NCBI GenBank assembly: GCA_019638235.1
Contig: JAHBUE010000001.1
Span: 978,492-1,042,491 of the forward strand
Reading direction: 5' to 3'
Source of the DNA: Cyclobacteriaceae bacterium
GTDB taxonomy: Bacteria; Bacteroidota; Bacteroidia; Cytophagales; Cyclobacteriaceae
DNA: 64,000 nt
Below the pieces are notes generated by a model that saw only the letters and a list, made by a program, of their open reading frames with translations, was not told where the DNA came from and ran no database searches. The position numbers were made by a program, and so were the translations under genes. This document shows, piece after piece, positions 7,223-16,015 of the stretch; position 1 is the stretch's first letter, and the number at the start of each line of letters is the position of its first letter.

Positions 7223-10200
7223 TCACTCCTCCAATATAATCGGGAAATCATGCCCCCTTGAAAAAGTGTAGGGGTATTGCGGTTTGCCTTTCAGCTTGCG
7301 CGTCATTTCAGGCACCTGGTCGTCAATGTACGATTTAAGCTCGTAGATCGTAACTTTTCCATCGCGCGGTGCGCCATCGGCAGCGCCCTGCAAGGCCTGT
7401 ATGAGCACGTATGTAAAAAGTCCGTGCCCAAGTTCGGCAAACTCGGTAGCAAACTGCTCGCTGCCTGCCGAGGCCATTACATGAATGCCCGCGCTGCGCG
7501 AAAGCTGGGCAATGGCTTTTTCTTCTGCCGCACCACGGTTGGCCAACAACTCAACCGAGCCGCCCGATTGGCAAGCATCCATCACAATCAGTTGCTTTAA
7601 TGCTTTTATGGATTTGAATTTTTCCTGGAGCATCGCGGCTTCCACGGCCTCTTTTTGCAAAGCCGAGAGGTCATACAACCGCAAGCTTTCAGAAGGAATC
7701 AGGAAGAAACGGTCATCTACCATGCTGCCGTGCCCGGCATAGTAAAAAATGAAAATATCTTCCGGGCTGATTTTCTTCGAGAGGTCATCAAGACTTTTTA
7801 AAATATTATTGCGCGAAGCCTCTTCATCGTAAAGCGTGTGCAGCTCAATGTTTCCAAAGAGGTTTTTCGCCCGTTCATCCATAACCCGTATAAACGACTC
7901 GGCATCGGGCTTGGCGTAATTCAGGTTGAGGCGTGGATTTTTATATTGATTGATGCCCACTGCAAGGATATAGCACGTACTGTTTTTTGTAGCTACATCG
8001 GAAATAATTTCTACCGATGCAGGTGCGGCATCAACCCGGCTTTTGTTTGCGGCAATGGCCGTGAAGTTGTTACTCCCTCCAACAAGATTGACTATTTGTT
8101 TATAGGTACTTGAAGCGCCCTTGCCTGATGGCAACCTCAGTTCCGCCCGGTTGATGGCTATGTTTTTTCCATTGTGGAACAACCTTACATTTTCAACTCC
8201 GCCTCCGTTATCGGTTAGCTTGATATACACTTCAATTTTTGTGGGATCGGATGAAGGCAGCGTAGCAATGCGCACATCCGGCAAAGGCGATTTGTTCAGC
8301 TTGCCTTGTATGCCCTGTAAATTGCCACTTGTTCCGCGCGATTGAAAAAGTTTTGGTAAAAGGTCGGGCCGGTAAAATTCATCAAAAAACTGGTCAACCG
8401 AGTAAGTTGTCATGTCGCTTACAAAGTGAATGTACCTGCGGGCATTTTCTGTTCCGTTAAAATAGCCATCGGGTGTTTTCACCATCCAGTCGCGTTCGCC
8501 CAAATGTATATGCTCAAAAAATTCTTTGCCGGAATTCAAATCCCAGAATTTCGTTACGCCATCAACGCTATGGCTGATGAGCATTTTTTGGTCGGGGCTT
8601 ATCAGTAACGAAGTAATCTCTGCATTATGCCCTTCAAATTTTCTCAACACATTTGCTGTGTTCACATCCCACACACGAATGGCGCGGTCAGCCCCGGCTG
8701 TATAAATAAATTTTTCATCTGCGCTGAAAATGCCAATGTGTACCGCACCCTGGTGTTCTTTAAATTTTTTTGTCATCAGCCCGGTGGCAATATCCCACAA
8801 GCGTATGCTGCCGTCCCAACTGGTGCTCAATAACGATTGCCGGTCGGGGCTAACTTTTATAGATGAGATAACATCCGTGTGCCCTACAAACGAACGGACA
8901 GCCGAACGGGTATCAAGTTCAACCATTTGCAGACTGAAGTCAAGTTGTGCAGTGAACAGGTATAAATCGCTTGGGTGAAATGCGAGATTATATACGGAGT
9001 TGTTCTGAAAATCCCAATACTGGATAGGCTTGCCGAGGTTCAGGTCATACACGCGCATAGTGGCATCCCAACCGGAGCACGCAAACATGGTTTCATCGTT
9101 GCTGAATTTAATATCGAAGATTGGCTCGCGATGCGGTTTGAATACACGAACGGAATCACCGCGCAGCAAATCCCACAAAATAACTTTTCCATCTCCGCCC
9201 CCGGTAAGCATAAAGCGCCCGTCTTTGGAAAGGTCGTAGCTGATCACGGCTTTTTTATGCCCGGAATATTCCATTACGTTTTGCCCCGATGCTATGTCCC
9301 ATCGTTTTACATGCGTGCCGAACTTTCCTTTAATGAGTTGCTTGCCATCGTTGGTGATGAGCAGGTGATTTTTAAAGCGTACGTATTTGGCAATAGCCGA
9401 CTGCCAATAGAAATTCGGGTCATAGTTCAGGCCGCCCTTGTCGCGTTCGTTCAGCAAGCCGGTAAGCTCCTGTGTTTTTTTGCTTTGCTCAAGGCTCCAC
9501 GCAAAAGCAGTGTTGTTGTCGCATGTAATTAATAGGTTGCGACTATCTAATGTAAAAGCAACGCTGTGAAAGTCGGCACGCGGTTCGGCTTTCATCGAAG
9601 AGAGCATTTCTCCGCTTAGCTCATCCCAAATCACTATATCTTTTTCTGTTGCCCGCGCTATTTTTTTCCCATCTGCACTTATGGCCAACCCGGTAAGCGA
9701 ATTTTCAGGATCTTCTTCATACACTTTTTTTACTTCGCCAGTGGCTAAGTCAATTTTTTTAACCTGCCCGCGATGCGCAGCCGTATAAACAAACTTGCTG
9801 TCAGGGCTGAACGCAACTTTTGTGGCGCAGCCTCCGCAAAAACCTTCTTTGATCTCAATTTTATGTATGGGCTGCCAGTCGACTGTTTTATACACCTGTG
9901 CAACACGGTTATCTTCTCCGAAAGCGATCCAGTTTCCATCAGGGCTTATGGCAATGTCAACGCCCCGGCCAAGTCCTTTGTCGGGGTTAACCCTGATCTT
10001 GGCGATCACCCTTCGTGTTTTATAATCATATATGCGAGCCGAATCGCCATAGCCCGAAGTGCTGTTGGCGGCAACAACAAAGAACCGGAGCTTCGGATCG
10101 AACGCCACATCGGTTACCACGCCATTGTCGGGGTTAGGTATAACGAACAGCTCTTTTCCGGTTTGTATATCCCACAACCGGGTTGTTTTGTCGTAGCTTC

Positions 10201-10471
10201 CGCTGATTAGTGATTTTCCATCTTTCGATATGTCAAGTGTTGTAACGGTATGCTCGTGTCCGAGAAAGCTGCGCACTTCACGCCCCGAACGTAAATCCCA
10301 CAGCTTGGCAGATTTATCCTTACTGCCGGTAACAACAAAATTGCTGTCGGGGCTTATCGCGATAGAAACAACAGCAAGCTCATGTCCTTTCTGAATAATG
10401 GTTTCTAACGGCTGACTTTGTGTGTGTATGTATATCGACAGACATACAAATGCTGACAGAATAGTTTTCAT
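7223..10471 (-). CDS. Secreted WD40-repeat protein with C-terminal caspase (peptidase C14) domain
   Basis: This is a 1082-residue protein with an N-terminal Sec signal peptide (MKTILSAFVCLSIYIHTQSQ). Residues ~25-660 hold about a dozen WD40 repeats, for example SPDSNFVVTGSKDKSAKLWD and KDGKSLISGSYDKTTRLWD. A ~170-residue linker follows, then a caspase-like domain from about residue 834 (YILAVGINQY). The catalytic dyad is visible as His914 in YYAGHG and Cys967 in DACQSG. By family knowledge this is a bacterial metacaspase/orthocaspase-type cysteine peptidase, and WD40 propellers usually bind partners. The signal peptide puts it outside the cytoplasm. It lies 45 bp downstream of cdaA and could be co-transcribed with it. 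Confidence 0.85.
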   Translation of the reverse strand: MKTILSAFVCLSIYIHTQSQPLETIIQKGHELAVVSIAISPDSNFVVTGSKDKSAKLWDLRSGREVRSFLGHEHTVTTLDISKDGKSLISGSYDKTTRLWDIQTGKELFVIPNPDNGVVTDVAFDPKLRFFVVAANSTSGYGDSARIYDYKTRRVIAKIRVNPDKGLGRGVDIAISPDGNWIAFGEDNRVAQVYKTVDWQPIHKIEIKEGFCGGCATKVAFSPDSKFVYTAAHRGQVKKIDLATGEVKKVYEEDPENSLTGLAISADGKKIARATEKDIVIWDELSGEMLSSMKAEPRADFHSVAFTLDSRNLLITCDNNTAFAWSLEQSKKTQELTGLLNERDKGGLNYDPNFYWQSAIAKYVRFKNHLLITNDGKQLIKGKFGTHVKRWDIASGQNVMEYSGHKKAVISYDLSKDGRFMLTGGGDGKVILWDLLRGDSVRVFKPHREPIFDIKFSNDETMFACSGWDATMRVYDLNLGKPIQYWDFQNNSVYNLAFHPSDLYLFTAQLDFSLQMVELDTRSAVRSFVGHTDVISSIKVSPDRQSLLSTSWDGSIRLWDIATGLMTKKFKEHQGAVHIGIFSADEKFIYTAGADRAIRVWDVNTANVLRKFEGHNAEITSLLISPDQKMLISHSVDGVTKFWDLNSGKEFFEHIHLGERDWMVKTPDGYFNGTENARRYIHFVSDMTTYSVDQFFDEFYRPDLLPKLFQSRGTSGNLQGIQGKLNKSPLPDVRIATLPSSDPTKIEVYIKLTDNGGGVENVRLFHNGKNIAINRAELRLPSGKGASSTYKQIVNLVGGSNNFTAIAANKSRVDAAPASVEIISDVATKNSTCYILAVGINQYKNPRLNLNYAKPDAESFIRVMDERAKNLFGNIELHTLYDEEASRNNILKSLDDLSKKISPEDIFIFYYAGHGSMVDDRFFLIPSESLRLYDLSALQKEAVEAAMLQEKFKSIKALKQLIVMDACQSGGSVELLANRGAAEEKAIAQLSRSAGIHVMASAGSEQFATEFAELGHGLFTYVLIQALQGAADGAPRDGKVTIYELKSYIDDQVPEMTRKLKGKPQYPYTFSRGHDFPIILEE

Positions 10472-10516
10472 ACGAGAGATTTTAAGAATGAGGTTATTGA
10501 GTTTTTAGCGATACCC

Positions 10517-11383
10517 TTAAACTCTTACACCACTTTTGGGTACAGGCATTTCTTCTTCAACAAGTACAGCGTGCTCCCAGTTTGACGGCTCCGTGTTGTT
10601 CAGGTATTCCAATATTTTTTGTTCAACCTGTTTAAGTTTAAGCGCTCTCAAATATTTTCCGTTTCGGGCAAGAATAAGTTTGCCGGTTTCTTCAGAGATA
10701 GCCATGATTAATGTATCCGTACTTTCCGACATACCTACCGCAGCCCGGTGACGCATACCGAAATGTGGGGGCAGGTTGTCGTTTTCGCTTACCGGCAATA
10801 CGCAGCGCGCGGCTTTTATTCTTCCTTTATGGATGATAACAGCGCCATCGTGTAGCGGACTGTATTTGTTAAAAATAGAAATAAGTAACGACCTGGTTAT
10901 TTCTGCGTCAAGCTGATCCCCGGTTTCAGCATAAAATCGCAAGGCCGAATCGCGGGTAAACACAATGAGCGCCCCGGTTTTGGTGCCCTTCAATGTTTTG
11001 GCCGCTTCAATGATTTCGTTAACATCGGTTTCATCGTTGCTAACACCGCGCCAGGTAGCCAGTGTTTTTAAAAAATTATCCCTGAATTCAGTTCCTCTCC
11101 CGATAACCAGTAGAAATTTTCTAATCTCCGGCTGAAAGAGAATAATCATAGCCAACACACCAACACCCATAAACTGACCGAGAATGGTAGCCAGCAACTC
11201 CATTTGTGCAGCGCTTACAATAAGGTAAACAAGGTAAAGAGCAAGAATGCCCAAAAAGATATTAACTGCGATACTCCCCCTGATCAGCTTGTACACCTGG
11301 TACAATAAAACGCTCACCAGCGCAATATCAACGAAGTCTACCCACGTCACATCCAGAAAGCCGATTTTGAACAGGAAAATCAT
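10517..11383 (-). CDS. cdaA: Diadenylate cyclase CdaA
   Basis: This 288-residue enzyme makes the second messenger c-di-AMP from two ATP. Three membrane helices occupy residues ~15-85, followed by a DisA_N cyclase domain with the signature DGA at 179-181 (LHDGAVIIHKGRI) and RHR at 211-213 (GMRHRAAVGMSE), both needed for catalysis in the family. The gene starts 12 bp after folP ends, so the two form an operon. No glmM or cdaR neighbour is present, unlike in Firmicutes. Confidence 0.93.
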   Translation of the reverse strand: MIFLFKIGFLDVTWVDFVDIALVSVLLYQVYKLIRGSIAVNIFLGILALYLVYLIVSAAQMELLATILGQFMGVGVLAMIILFQPEIRKFLLVIGRGTEFRDNFLKTLATWRGVSNDETDVNEIIEAAKTLKGTKTGALIVFTRDSALRFYAETGDQLDAEITRSLLISIFNKYSPLHDGAVIIHKGRIKAARCVLPVSENDNLPPHFGMRHRAAVGMSESTDTLIMAISEETGKLILARNGKYLRALKLKQVEQKILEYLNNTEPSNWEHAVLVEEEMPVPKSGVRV

Positions 11384-11395
11384 GCAGTAAAGGTA

Positions 11396-12274
11396 CTAAA
11401 CTCTGTTGTCAGCATGACTCATGCTGGTAAAAAGTTTAATGGTTTCGGCAGCTTCCTTAACATCGTGAACCCGTAAAACCGAAGCGCCCTTTATCAGCGC
11501 GGCCATATTCAGGGCTGTAGTTCCGTTCAGGGCTTGTTCGGGGCTTGTTTGTAGTGTTTTCCATATCATCGACTTGCGCGAAACACCAACTAACAGGGGT
11601 TTTTCTAAAACTTTTAGCAGCTCAAGGTTATTCAGCAACCGGAAATTTTGCTCAACGGTTTTGGCAAACCCAAATCCGGGGTCAAGTATAACATCGGTAA
11701 CACCGGCTTTTTGCAAGACGGCTGTTTTTTTATGAAAGTAAGTAATGATTTCGTGCTCTAAGTTTTCATATTGGGTTAAGCTGTTCATGGTTTGCGGTGT
11801 GCCCCGCATGTGCATACAGCAATAGGGCACCCGGAGTTGCGCCACAGTGTTGAACATTTCACCATCAAGCTCACCACCCGAAATATCGTTTATCATTCCG
11901 GCACCTTCTGCAACCGCCTTTCGTGCAATGGCCGCCCGAAACGTATCAACAGAAATAACCGCTTCCGGAAAATTTTTCCTGACGGCCTTTATCGCACACA
12001 AAACGCGACTTTCTTCTTCCTCTTCTGTAATATGCTCCGCACCGGGTCGCGATGAATAGCCCCCGATATCAAGAATAGTGGCGCCTTCGAGAAGCATTTT
12101 TTCGGCTTGTTTTACTATATCCGCTTCCGCTGATTGCCGGCTGCCGGCATAAAAACTGTCGGGTGTAATGTTGATAACACCCATGATAACAGGCTGGTAC
12201 AGGCTTATCAGCCGCCCGTTTATGTTCAGTGTTTTGTTTGTTGAAAATGCCGTATTTTGCCCCGCTGAAATCAT
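11396..12274 (-). CDS. folP: Dihydropteroate synthase
   Basis: This is a folate biosynthesis enzyme of 292 residues that joins p-aminobenzoate to hydroxymethyl-dihydropterin pyrophosphate. Family motifs are VIMGVINITPDSFYAG, ATILDIGGYSSRPGAE, MINDISGG, VILDPGFGFAKT and LVGVSRKSMIW. The frame extends 17 codons upstream, but the ATG at 12274 leaves the normal short N-terminus. That ATG overlaps, on the opposite strand, the start codon of the divergent DUF1599 gene. folP is followed at 12 bp by cdaA. Confidence 0.92.
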   Translation of the reverse strand: MISAGQNTAFSTNKTLNINGRLISLYQPVIMGVINITPDSFYAGSRQSAEADIVKQAEKMLLEGATILDIGGYSSRPGAEHITEEEEESRVLCAIKAVRKNFPEAVISVDTFRAAIARKAVAEGAGMINDISGGELDGEMFNTVAQLRVPYCCMHMRGTPQTMNSLTQYENLEHEIITYFHKKTAVLQKAGVTDVILDPGFGFAKTVEQNFRLLNNLELLKVLEKPLLVGVSRKSMIWKTLQTSPEQALNGTTALNMAALIKGASVLRVHDVKEAAETIKLFTSMSHADNRV

Positions 12275-12821
12275 GATACACGAAAAAACTGCGACCGAAT
12301 ATAAGGAGGTGATTGCCACCTGCAAAGCATTATTCCTTGGGAAAACAAAAGACTATGGAACAGCCTGGAGAATTCTAAGGCTCCCTTCCATTACCGACCA
12401 GATTTTTATTAAAGCGCAGCGCATCCGCAGCATCCAGGAAAAAGGCGCACAACGGGTTAACGACCCGATAACCGATGAATTTATCGGTATTATTAATTAT
12501 TGTGTGATTGCCCTTCTTCAAATTCAATTGGAAGACTCATCGCAAACGGATTTAACAGCAGAAGAAGTTGAGCCGCTTTACGATGACATAATCAACGAAA
12601 CATACAGCCTTCAGCAAGATAAAAATCACGACTATGGCGAGGCTTGGCGCGATATGCGGGTAGAATCCATGACGGATATAATTTTAATGAAACTGTTGCG
12701 GGTAAAACAAATTGAAGACAACGAAGGTAAAACCCTGGTAAGCGAAGGCGTAAAAGCCAACTACCAGGACATGATAAACTATGCCGTGTTTTGTTTAATT
12801 AAACTTAAAGCGAAAAACTGA
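12273..12821 (+). CDS. DUF1599 (nucleotide modification associated domain 1) protein
   Basis: This 182-residue protein has two copies of a motif typical of DUF1599 (PF07659): KTKDYGTAWRILRLPSITDQ near residue 25 and KNHDYGEAWRDMRVESMTD near residue 122. The internal duplication is clear. The molecular role is unproven; domain analyses have linked the family to nucleotide modification. It is the first gene of a tight plus-strand group with the BT_3928-type protein (5 bp gap) and aroK. The ATG shares two bases with the divergent folP start. Confidence 0.8.
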   Translation: MIHEKTATEYKEVIATCKALFLGKTKDYGTAWRILRLPSITDQIFIKAQRIRSIQEKGAQRVNDPITDEFIGIINYCVIALLQIQLEDSSQTDLTAEEVEPLYDDIINETYSLQQDKNHDYGEAWRDMRVESMTDIILMKLLRVKQIEDNEGKTLVSEGVKANYQDMINYAVFCLIKLKAKN

Positions 12822-12826
12822 GCGCT

Positions 12827-13960
12827 ATGAGAAAGTATATTGATTGGTTCTCCCGGATTTTTGTTGGCGGATTGTTCATCTTTTCCGGGTTGATAAAACT
12901 TAACGACCCGGTAGGAACCGAAATTAAAATGGAAGAATACTTCGAGGTTTTCTCTTCCGATTTCGGTTCGTTCTTCCAGGTGTTTATTCCGTATGCGTTG
13001 CACATCGGGCTGATGTTGGTTGTGCTTGAAATTGTGCTGGGCGTTGCCGTGCTTATTAATTATCGTATGCGCTTAACTACAACGGTGTTGCTGGTGCTGA
13101 TTTTATTCTTTACGTTTTTAACAGGCTATTCGGCCATACTAAATAAAGTTACCGATTGTGGTTGCTTTGGCGATGCCATTAAATTAACACCGTGGCAATC
13201 GTTTTATAAAGACCTTATCCTTATCGTTTTTATCCTGCACTTGTTTTGGTATCGTAAGTCATACGACCCGATGCTTCGCACACGCGAAGGTCATGCGGTT
13301 ATTCTTGGCGTAACGCTGATTAGTTTTTTCATAGGCATCTACGCTATCCGGCATTTACCGTTTATTGATTTCCGCGCGTATAAAATCGGCAACAACATTC
13401 CCGAACAAATGACATTGCCACCCGATGCTAAACGCGACAGCGTAGTGATGACGTTTATTTATGAACAAGCGGGTGTTCGGAAAGAACTTACTATGGAACA
13501 ACTCGGTCAGGTAGATTCTACCTATACGTTTGTTGACCGTATCGATAAGATTGTTCGTGAAGGCGACCGCCCAAAAATTATTGATTACCGCGTTGAAAGC
13601 CCGGAAGGAGAGGATTATACACAACAAACCTTTCAGGGGGCAAAGCTCCTTATTGTCATGTATAATGTGCAGCACGCTTCGGGCAAACATGCCGGCCGGA
13701 TTTCAAAACTTATCCGCGATATGGAAGGAACGGCCGAGTCGGTTATACTCACCTCTTCTTCCCCGGTTGATGTGGAGGCGTTTCGCCATGAACACCAGTG
13801 GGCTGCGCCTTATTATTTTGCTGACGCTACCGTGTTGAAAACCATTATTCGTTCAAACCCGGGGCTAACCTTATGGGTTAACGGAACAGTAAAAGGAATG
13901 TGGCACTACAACGATGTGCCAACAGCCGATGAACTCAAAAAATTAATTGCAGGTTCGTGA
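12827..13960 (+). CDS. BT_3928-family DoxX-like membrane protein
   Basis: This is a 377-residue protein. The first ~170 residues form four or five membrane helices of the DoxX/MauE type (WFSRIFVGGLFIFSGLIKLN, later TDCGCFGDAIKLTPWQSFYK with a CGC pair), followed by another helix and a ~190-residue soluble, thioredoxin-like region near the C-terminus (KLLIVMYNVQHAS). The family is conserved in Bacteroidota, and a role in redox or thiol chemistry is inferred from the MauE/DoxX relationship. It lies between DUF1599 and aroK and overlaps aroK by 4 bp (GTGA). Confidence 0.75.
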   Translation: MRKYIDWFSRIFVGGLFIFSGLIKLNDPVGTEIKMEEYFEVFSSDFGSFFQVFIPYALHIGLMLVVLEIVLGVAVLINYRMRLTTTVLLVLILFFTFLTGYSAILNKVTDCGCFGDAIKLTPWQSFYKDLILIVFILHLFWYRKSYDPMLRTREGHAVILGVTLISFFIGIYAIRHLPFIDFRAYKIGNNIPEQMTLPPDAKRDSVVMTFIYEQAGVRKELTMEQLGQVDSTYTFVDRIDKIVREGDRPKIIDYRVESPEGEDYTQQTFQGAKLLIVMYNVQHASGKHAGRISKLIRDMEGTAESVILTSSSPVDVEAFRHEHQWAAPYYFADATVLKTIIRSNPGLTLWVNGTVKGMWHYNDVPTADELKKLIAGS

Positions 13961-14457
13961 AAATTTTCCTGGTCGGGCTGCCCGGTTCGGGTAAAACTAC
14001 ATTGGGCAAACAACTTGCCCAGCGTTTGAACGTATCGTTTATCGACCTGGACGAAGCCATTGAAGAAATATCAGGAAAAAACGTAAAAGAGATTTTTTCA
14101 ACAGAAGGCGAAACGTCTTTTCGGGAGAAAGAGTCTTCCATATTACATCAACTCATTCAGCAAGAGAATGATTTCGTTATGGCTACCGGAGGAGGCGCGC
14201 CTTGTTTCCATAATGGAATTGGAGTTATGAACAACGCAGGCGTGACTGTTTTTTTGGATGTTTCTGTAACAGCTATTGAACAACACATGCAGGAAGAGGA
14301 AAAACTGAACCGGCCTTTGCTGGCTACCGGAAAATCGTTAACAGAAACCTTATACGATTTAAGAACCGCGCGGCTAACGCACTATCAACAAGCAAAACTT
14401 TTAGTGCAAGGCGACCAACTTACTGTTGATGATATAATGAAGAAACTTAGCGTTTAA
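13957..14457 (+). CDS. aroK: Shikimate kinase
   Basis: This 166-residue kinase phosphorylates shikimate at the 3-OH in aromatic amino acid synthesis. It has the P-loop GLPGSGKTTLG at residues 7-17, the shikimate-binding DLDEAIEEISG, and the ATGGGAPC motif. It starts with GTG, which overlaps the preceding stop (GTGA), so translation is probably coupled. It ends convergently with a 4-bp overlap with the FadL-like gene. Confidence 0.92.
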   Translation: MKIFLVGLPGSGKTTLGKQLAQRLNVSFIDLDEAIEEISGKNVKEIFSTEGETSFREKESSILHQLIQQENDFVMATGGGAPCFHNGIGVMNNAGVTVFLDVSVTAIEQHMQEEEKLNRPLLATGKSLTETLYDLRTARLTHYQQAKLLVQGDQLTVDDIMKKLSV

Positions 14458-15992
14458 AACGTAAACCCTACTGTTGCCATGCCGGAAACGAGGGTGTTGG
14501 TTATATCTACACGCGGGCCGGTATTGTTCTGAAGTACATACGAGCTGTACTCGCGGTTTCCGGTAGAACGCATTAACGCAAAGTCGATGAAGAATTGAGC
14601 TAACCTTACACCCACTCCCGCACTTATGGTTTGAATACTCTGATTCGTATCAACCGCTGAAGTATTGTAAGGGTTGCTTAAAAAATTATACCCTGCACGG
14701 AGCCGTAACATTTCATAGCGAAACTCTGCACCTATTCTGTAATTAATGGTGCTTTTATAAGAAGTCCGTATGGCATCGTTATCGCTGTTGAACGAAATAC
14801 CGCTTATGTCTGATGTGTACTTCGGTTTACGGTAATTAACAAATTCAATATCACCGGAAATAAAACCATACTCTGAAATGAAGAATGCCGTGCCGAGGCT
14901 CAACTTCATGGGCGTGGACAAGTTGTACTCGGCAATTACAGGCTCATACGATTCGTAACTCTCGCGGTTTAATATTTCGCCTGTAACCGGGTATTCGTAA
15001 TCATTCCATAGTGTGCTTACTTTTGCGGTATAGCTATCCGTAAGTTGGTAATATGTGGGTGTAACAAAAGAAGCGCCTACCTGCACAAAATCTACCGGCC
15101 TGAAAAGAACACCCAATGTAAGGTTAACACCCGACCCCTGAATATCAATGGTTTCTTCCATGCTAAGGTTATCCAACGGGTTAAAGTTCGGGTCTAACTC
15201 AAAGAAAAAATCCGATTCAGAATATGTTGAGGTGAAGGTGTAGCGCAGGGTTGTTATGCCAACGCTGGCCCCGAAGAAGATTTTATCCAGATAATTTCCA
15301 CCATAAGCCAACGACCATTGATATTGTGCGCCTTTGGTTTTAACAGAACCTTGCCTTTTCAGATGGCGAATATCATCAGGGTCGGGGTAAAGTCCGAGGA
15401 AAGAAAAATAAGAGCGTGAAGGGCCGCCATAAAAAGTAGAATCTTCTAATAAAAAATTACTGTACGCCAAACCTGTCGGGAAATCACTGTTTAACAAATC
15501 ATCTTCTGATTGCCCCTGTGCATCCTGTATAAACCAATCTATAATGGAAGAAACATTATCATTTCCACCGTATTGCATAAATGAATTAAAATCATTCGTT
15601 CGTGTCATGCTTATACCGAACGAGCCTCCCCAAAAGCCATCCTTGTTTTGCGGAGAGTTAAAAACATAACTTAATCCGGGAATAGTAAACTTGCTGTTAG
15701 ATTCCTTTTGTGTTGTTCCGCGATGACTGGCATCCGAATTGAAAAAATTCAGTGCTGGCGAAAAGGTAAATTCAGAACGGTTATACATACCTAAGCCGGC
15801 AGGGTTGGAGAGTGCCGAACTGAAATCGCCCCCAAGCGCAACCTGCGTGCCTCCCAGCGCTTGTATGCGGGCGCTTCCTCCCGGCTTTGTGCGACTGAAG
15901 AGCAGGGCGTTTTCAACAAAACTTTGTGCTGAAAGTTCGGTTGCAAAAGCCAACACGATACCCGTGAGTTGTATAAAAACCCTGAATTTCAT
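14454..15992 (-). CDS. OmpP1/FadL-family outer-membrane transport protein
   Basis: This is a 512-residue beta-barrel protein with a signal peptide (LTGIVLAFATELSAQSF). The N-terminal plug-like part, ARIQALGGTQVALGGDFSSA then LSNPAGLGMYNRSEFTFSP, is typical of the FadL family, which passes hydrophobic compounds across the outer membrane. The rest alternates aromatic-rich strands and Asn/Asp/Ser loops and ends in an aromatic residue (VGFTF), as outer-membrane barrels do. The substrate cannot be told. Confidence 0.82.
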   Translation of the reverse strand: MKFRVFIQLTGIVLAFATELSAQSFVENALLFSRTKPGGSARIQALGGTQVALGGDFSSALSNPAGLGMYNRSEFTFSPALNFFNSDASHRGTTQKESNSKFTIPGLSYVFNSPQNKDGFWGGSFGISMTRTNDFNSFMQYGGNDNVSSIIDWFIQDAQGQSEDDLLNSDFPTGLAYSNFLLEDSTFYGGPSRSYFSFLGLYPDPDDIRHLKRQGSVKTKGAQYQWSLAYGGNYLDKIFFGASVGITTLRYTFTSTYSESDFFFELDPNFNPLDNLSMEETIDIQGSGVNLTLGVLFRPVDFVQVGASFVTPTYYQLTDSYTAKVSTLWNDYEYPVTGEILNRESYESYEPVIAEYNLSTPMKLSLGTAFFISEYGFISGDIEFVNYRKPKYTSDISGISFNSDNDAIRTSYKSTINYRIGAEFRYEMLRLRAGYNFLSNPYNTSAVDTNQSIQTISAGVGVRLAQFFIDFALMRSTGNREYSSYVLQNNTGPRVDITNTLVSGMATVGFTF

Positions 15993-16015
15993 ACCCCAAT
16001 GTAGTGTAAGGTTAA

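Noticed and set aside
8975..9532. Plus-strand frame of 185 codons within the WD40-caspase gene
   Set aside because: It is the reverse of a certain coding region with clear WD40 repeats; the product shows no domain or signal.
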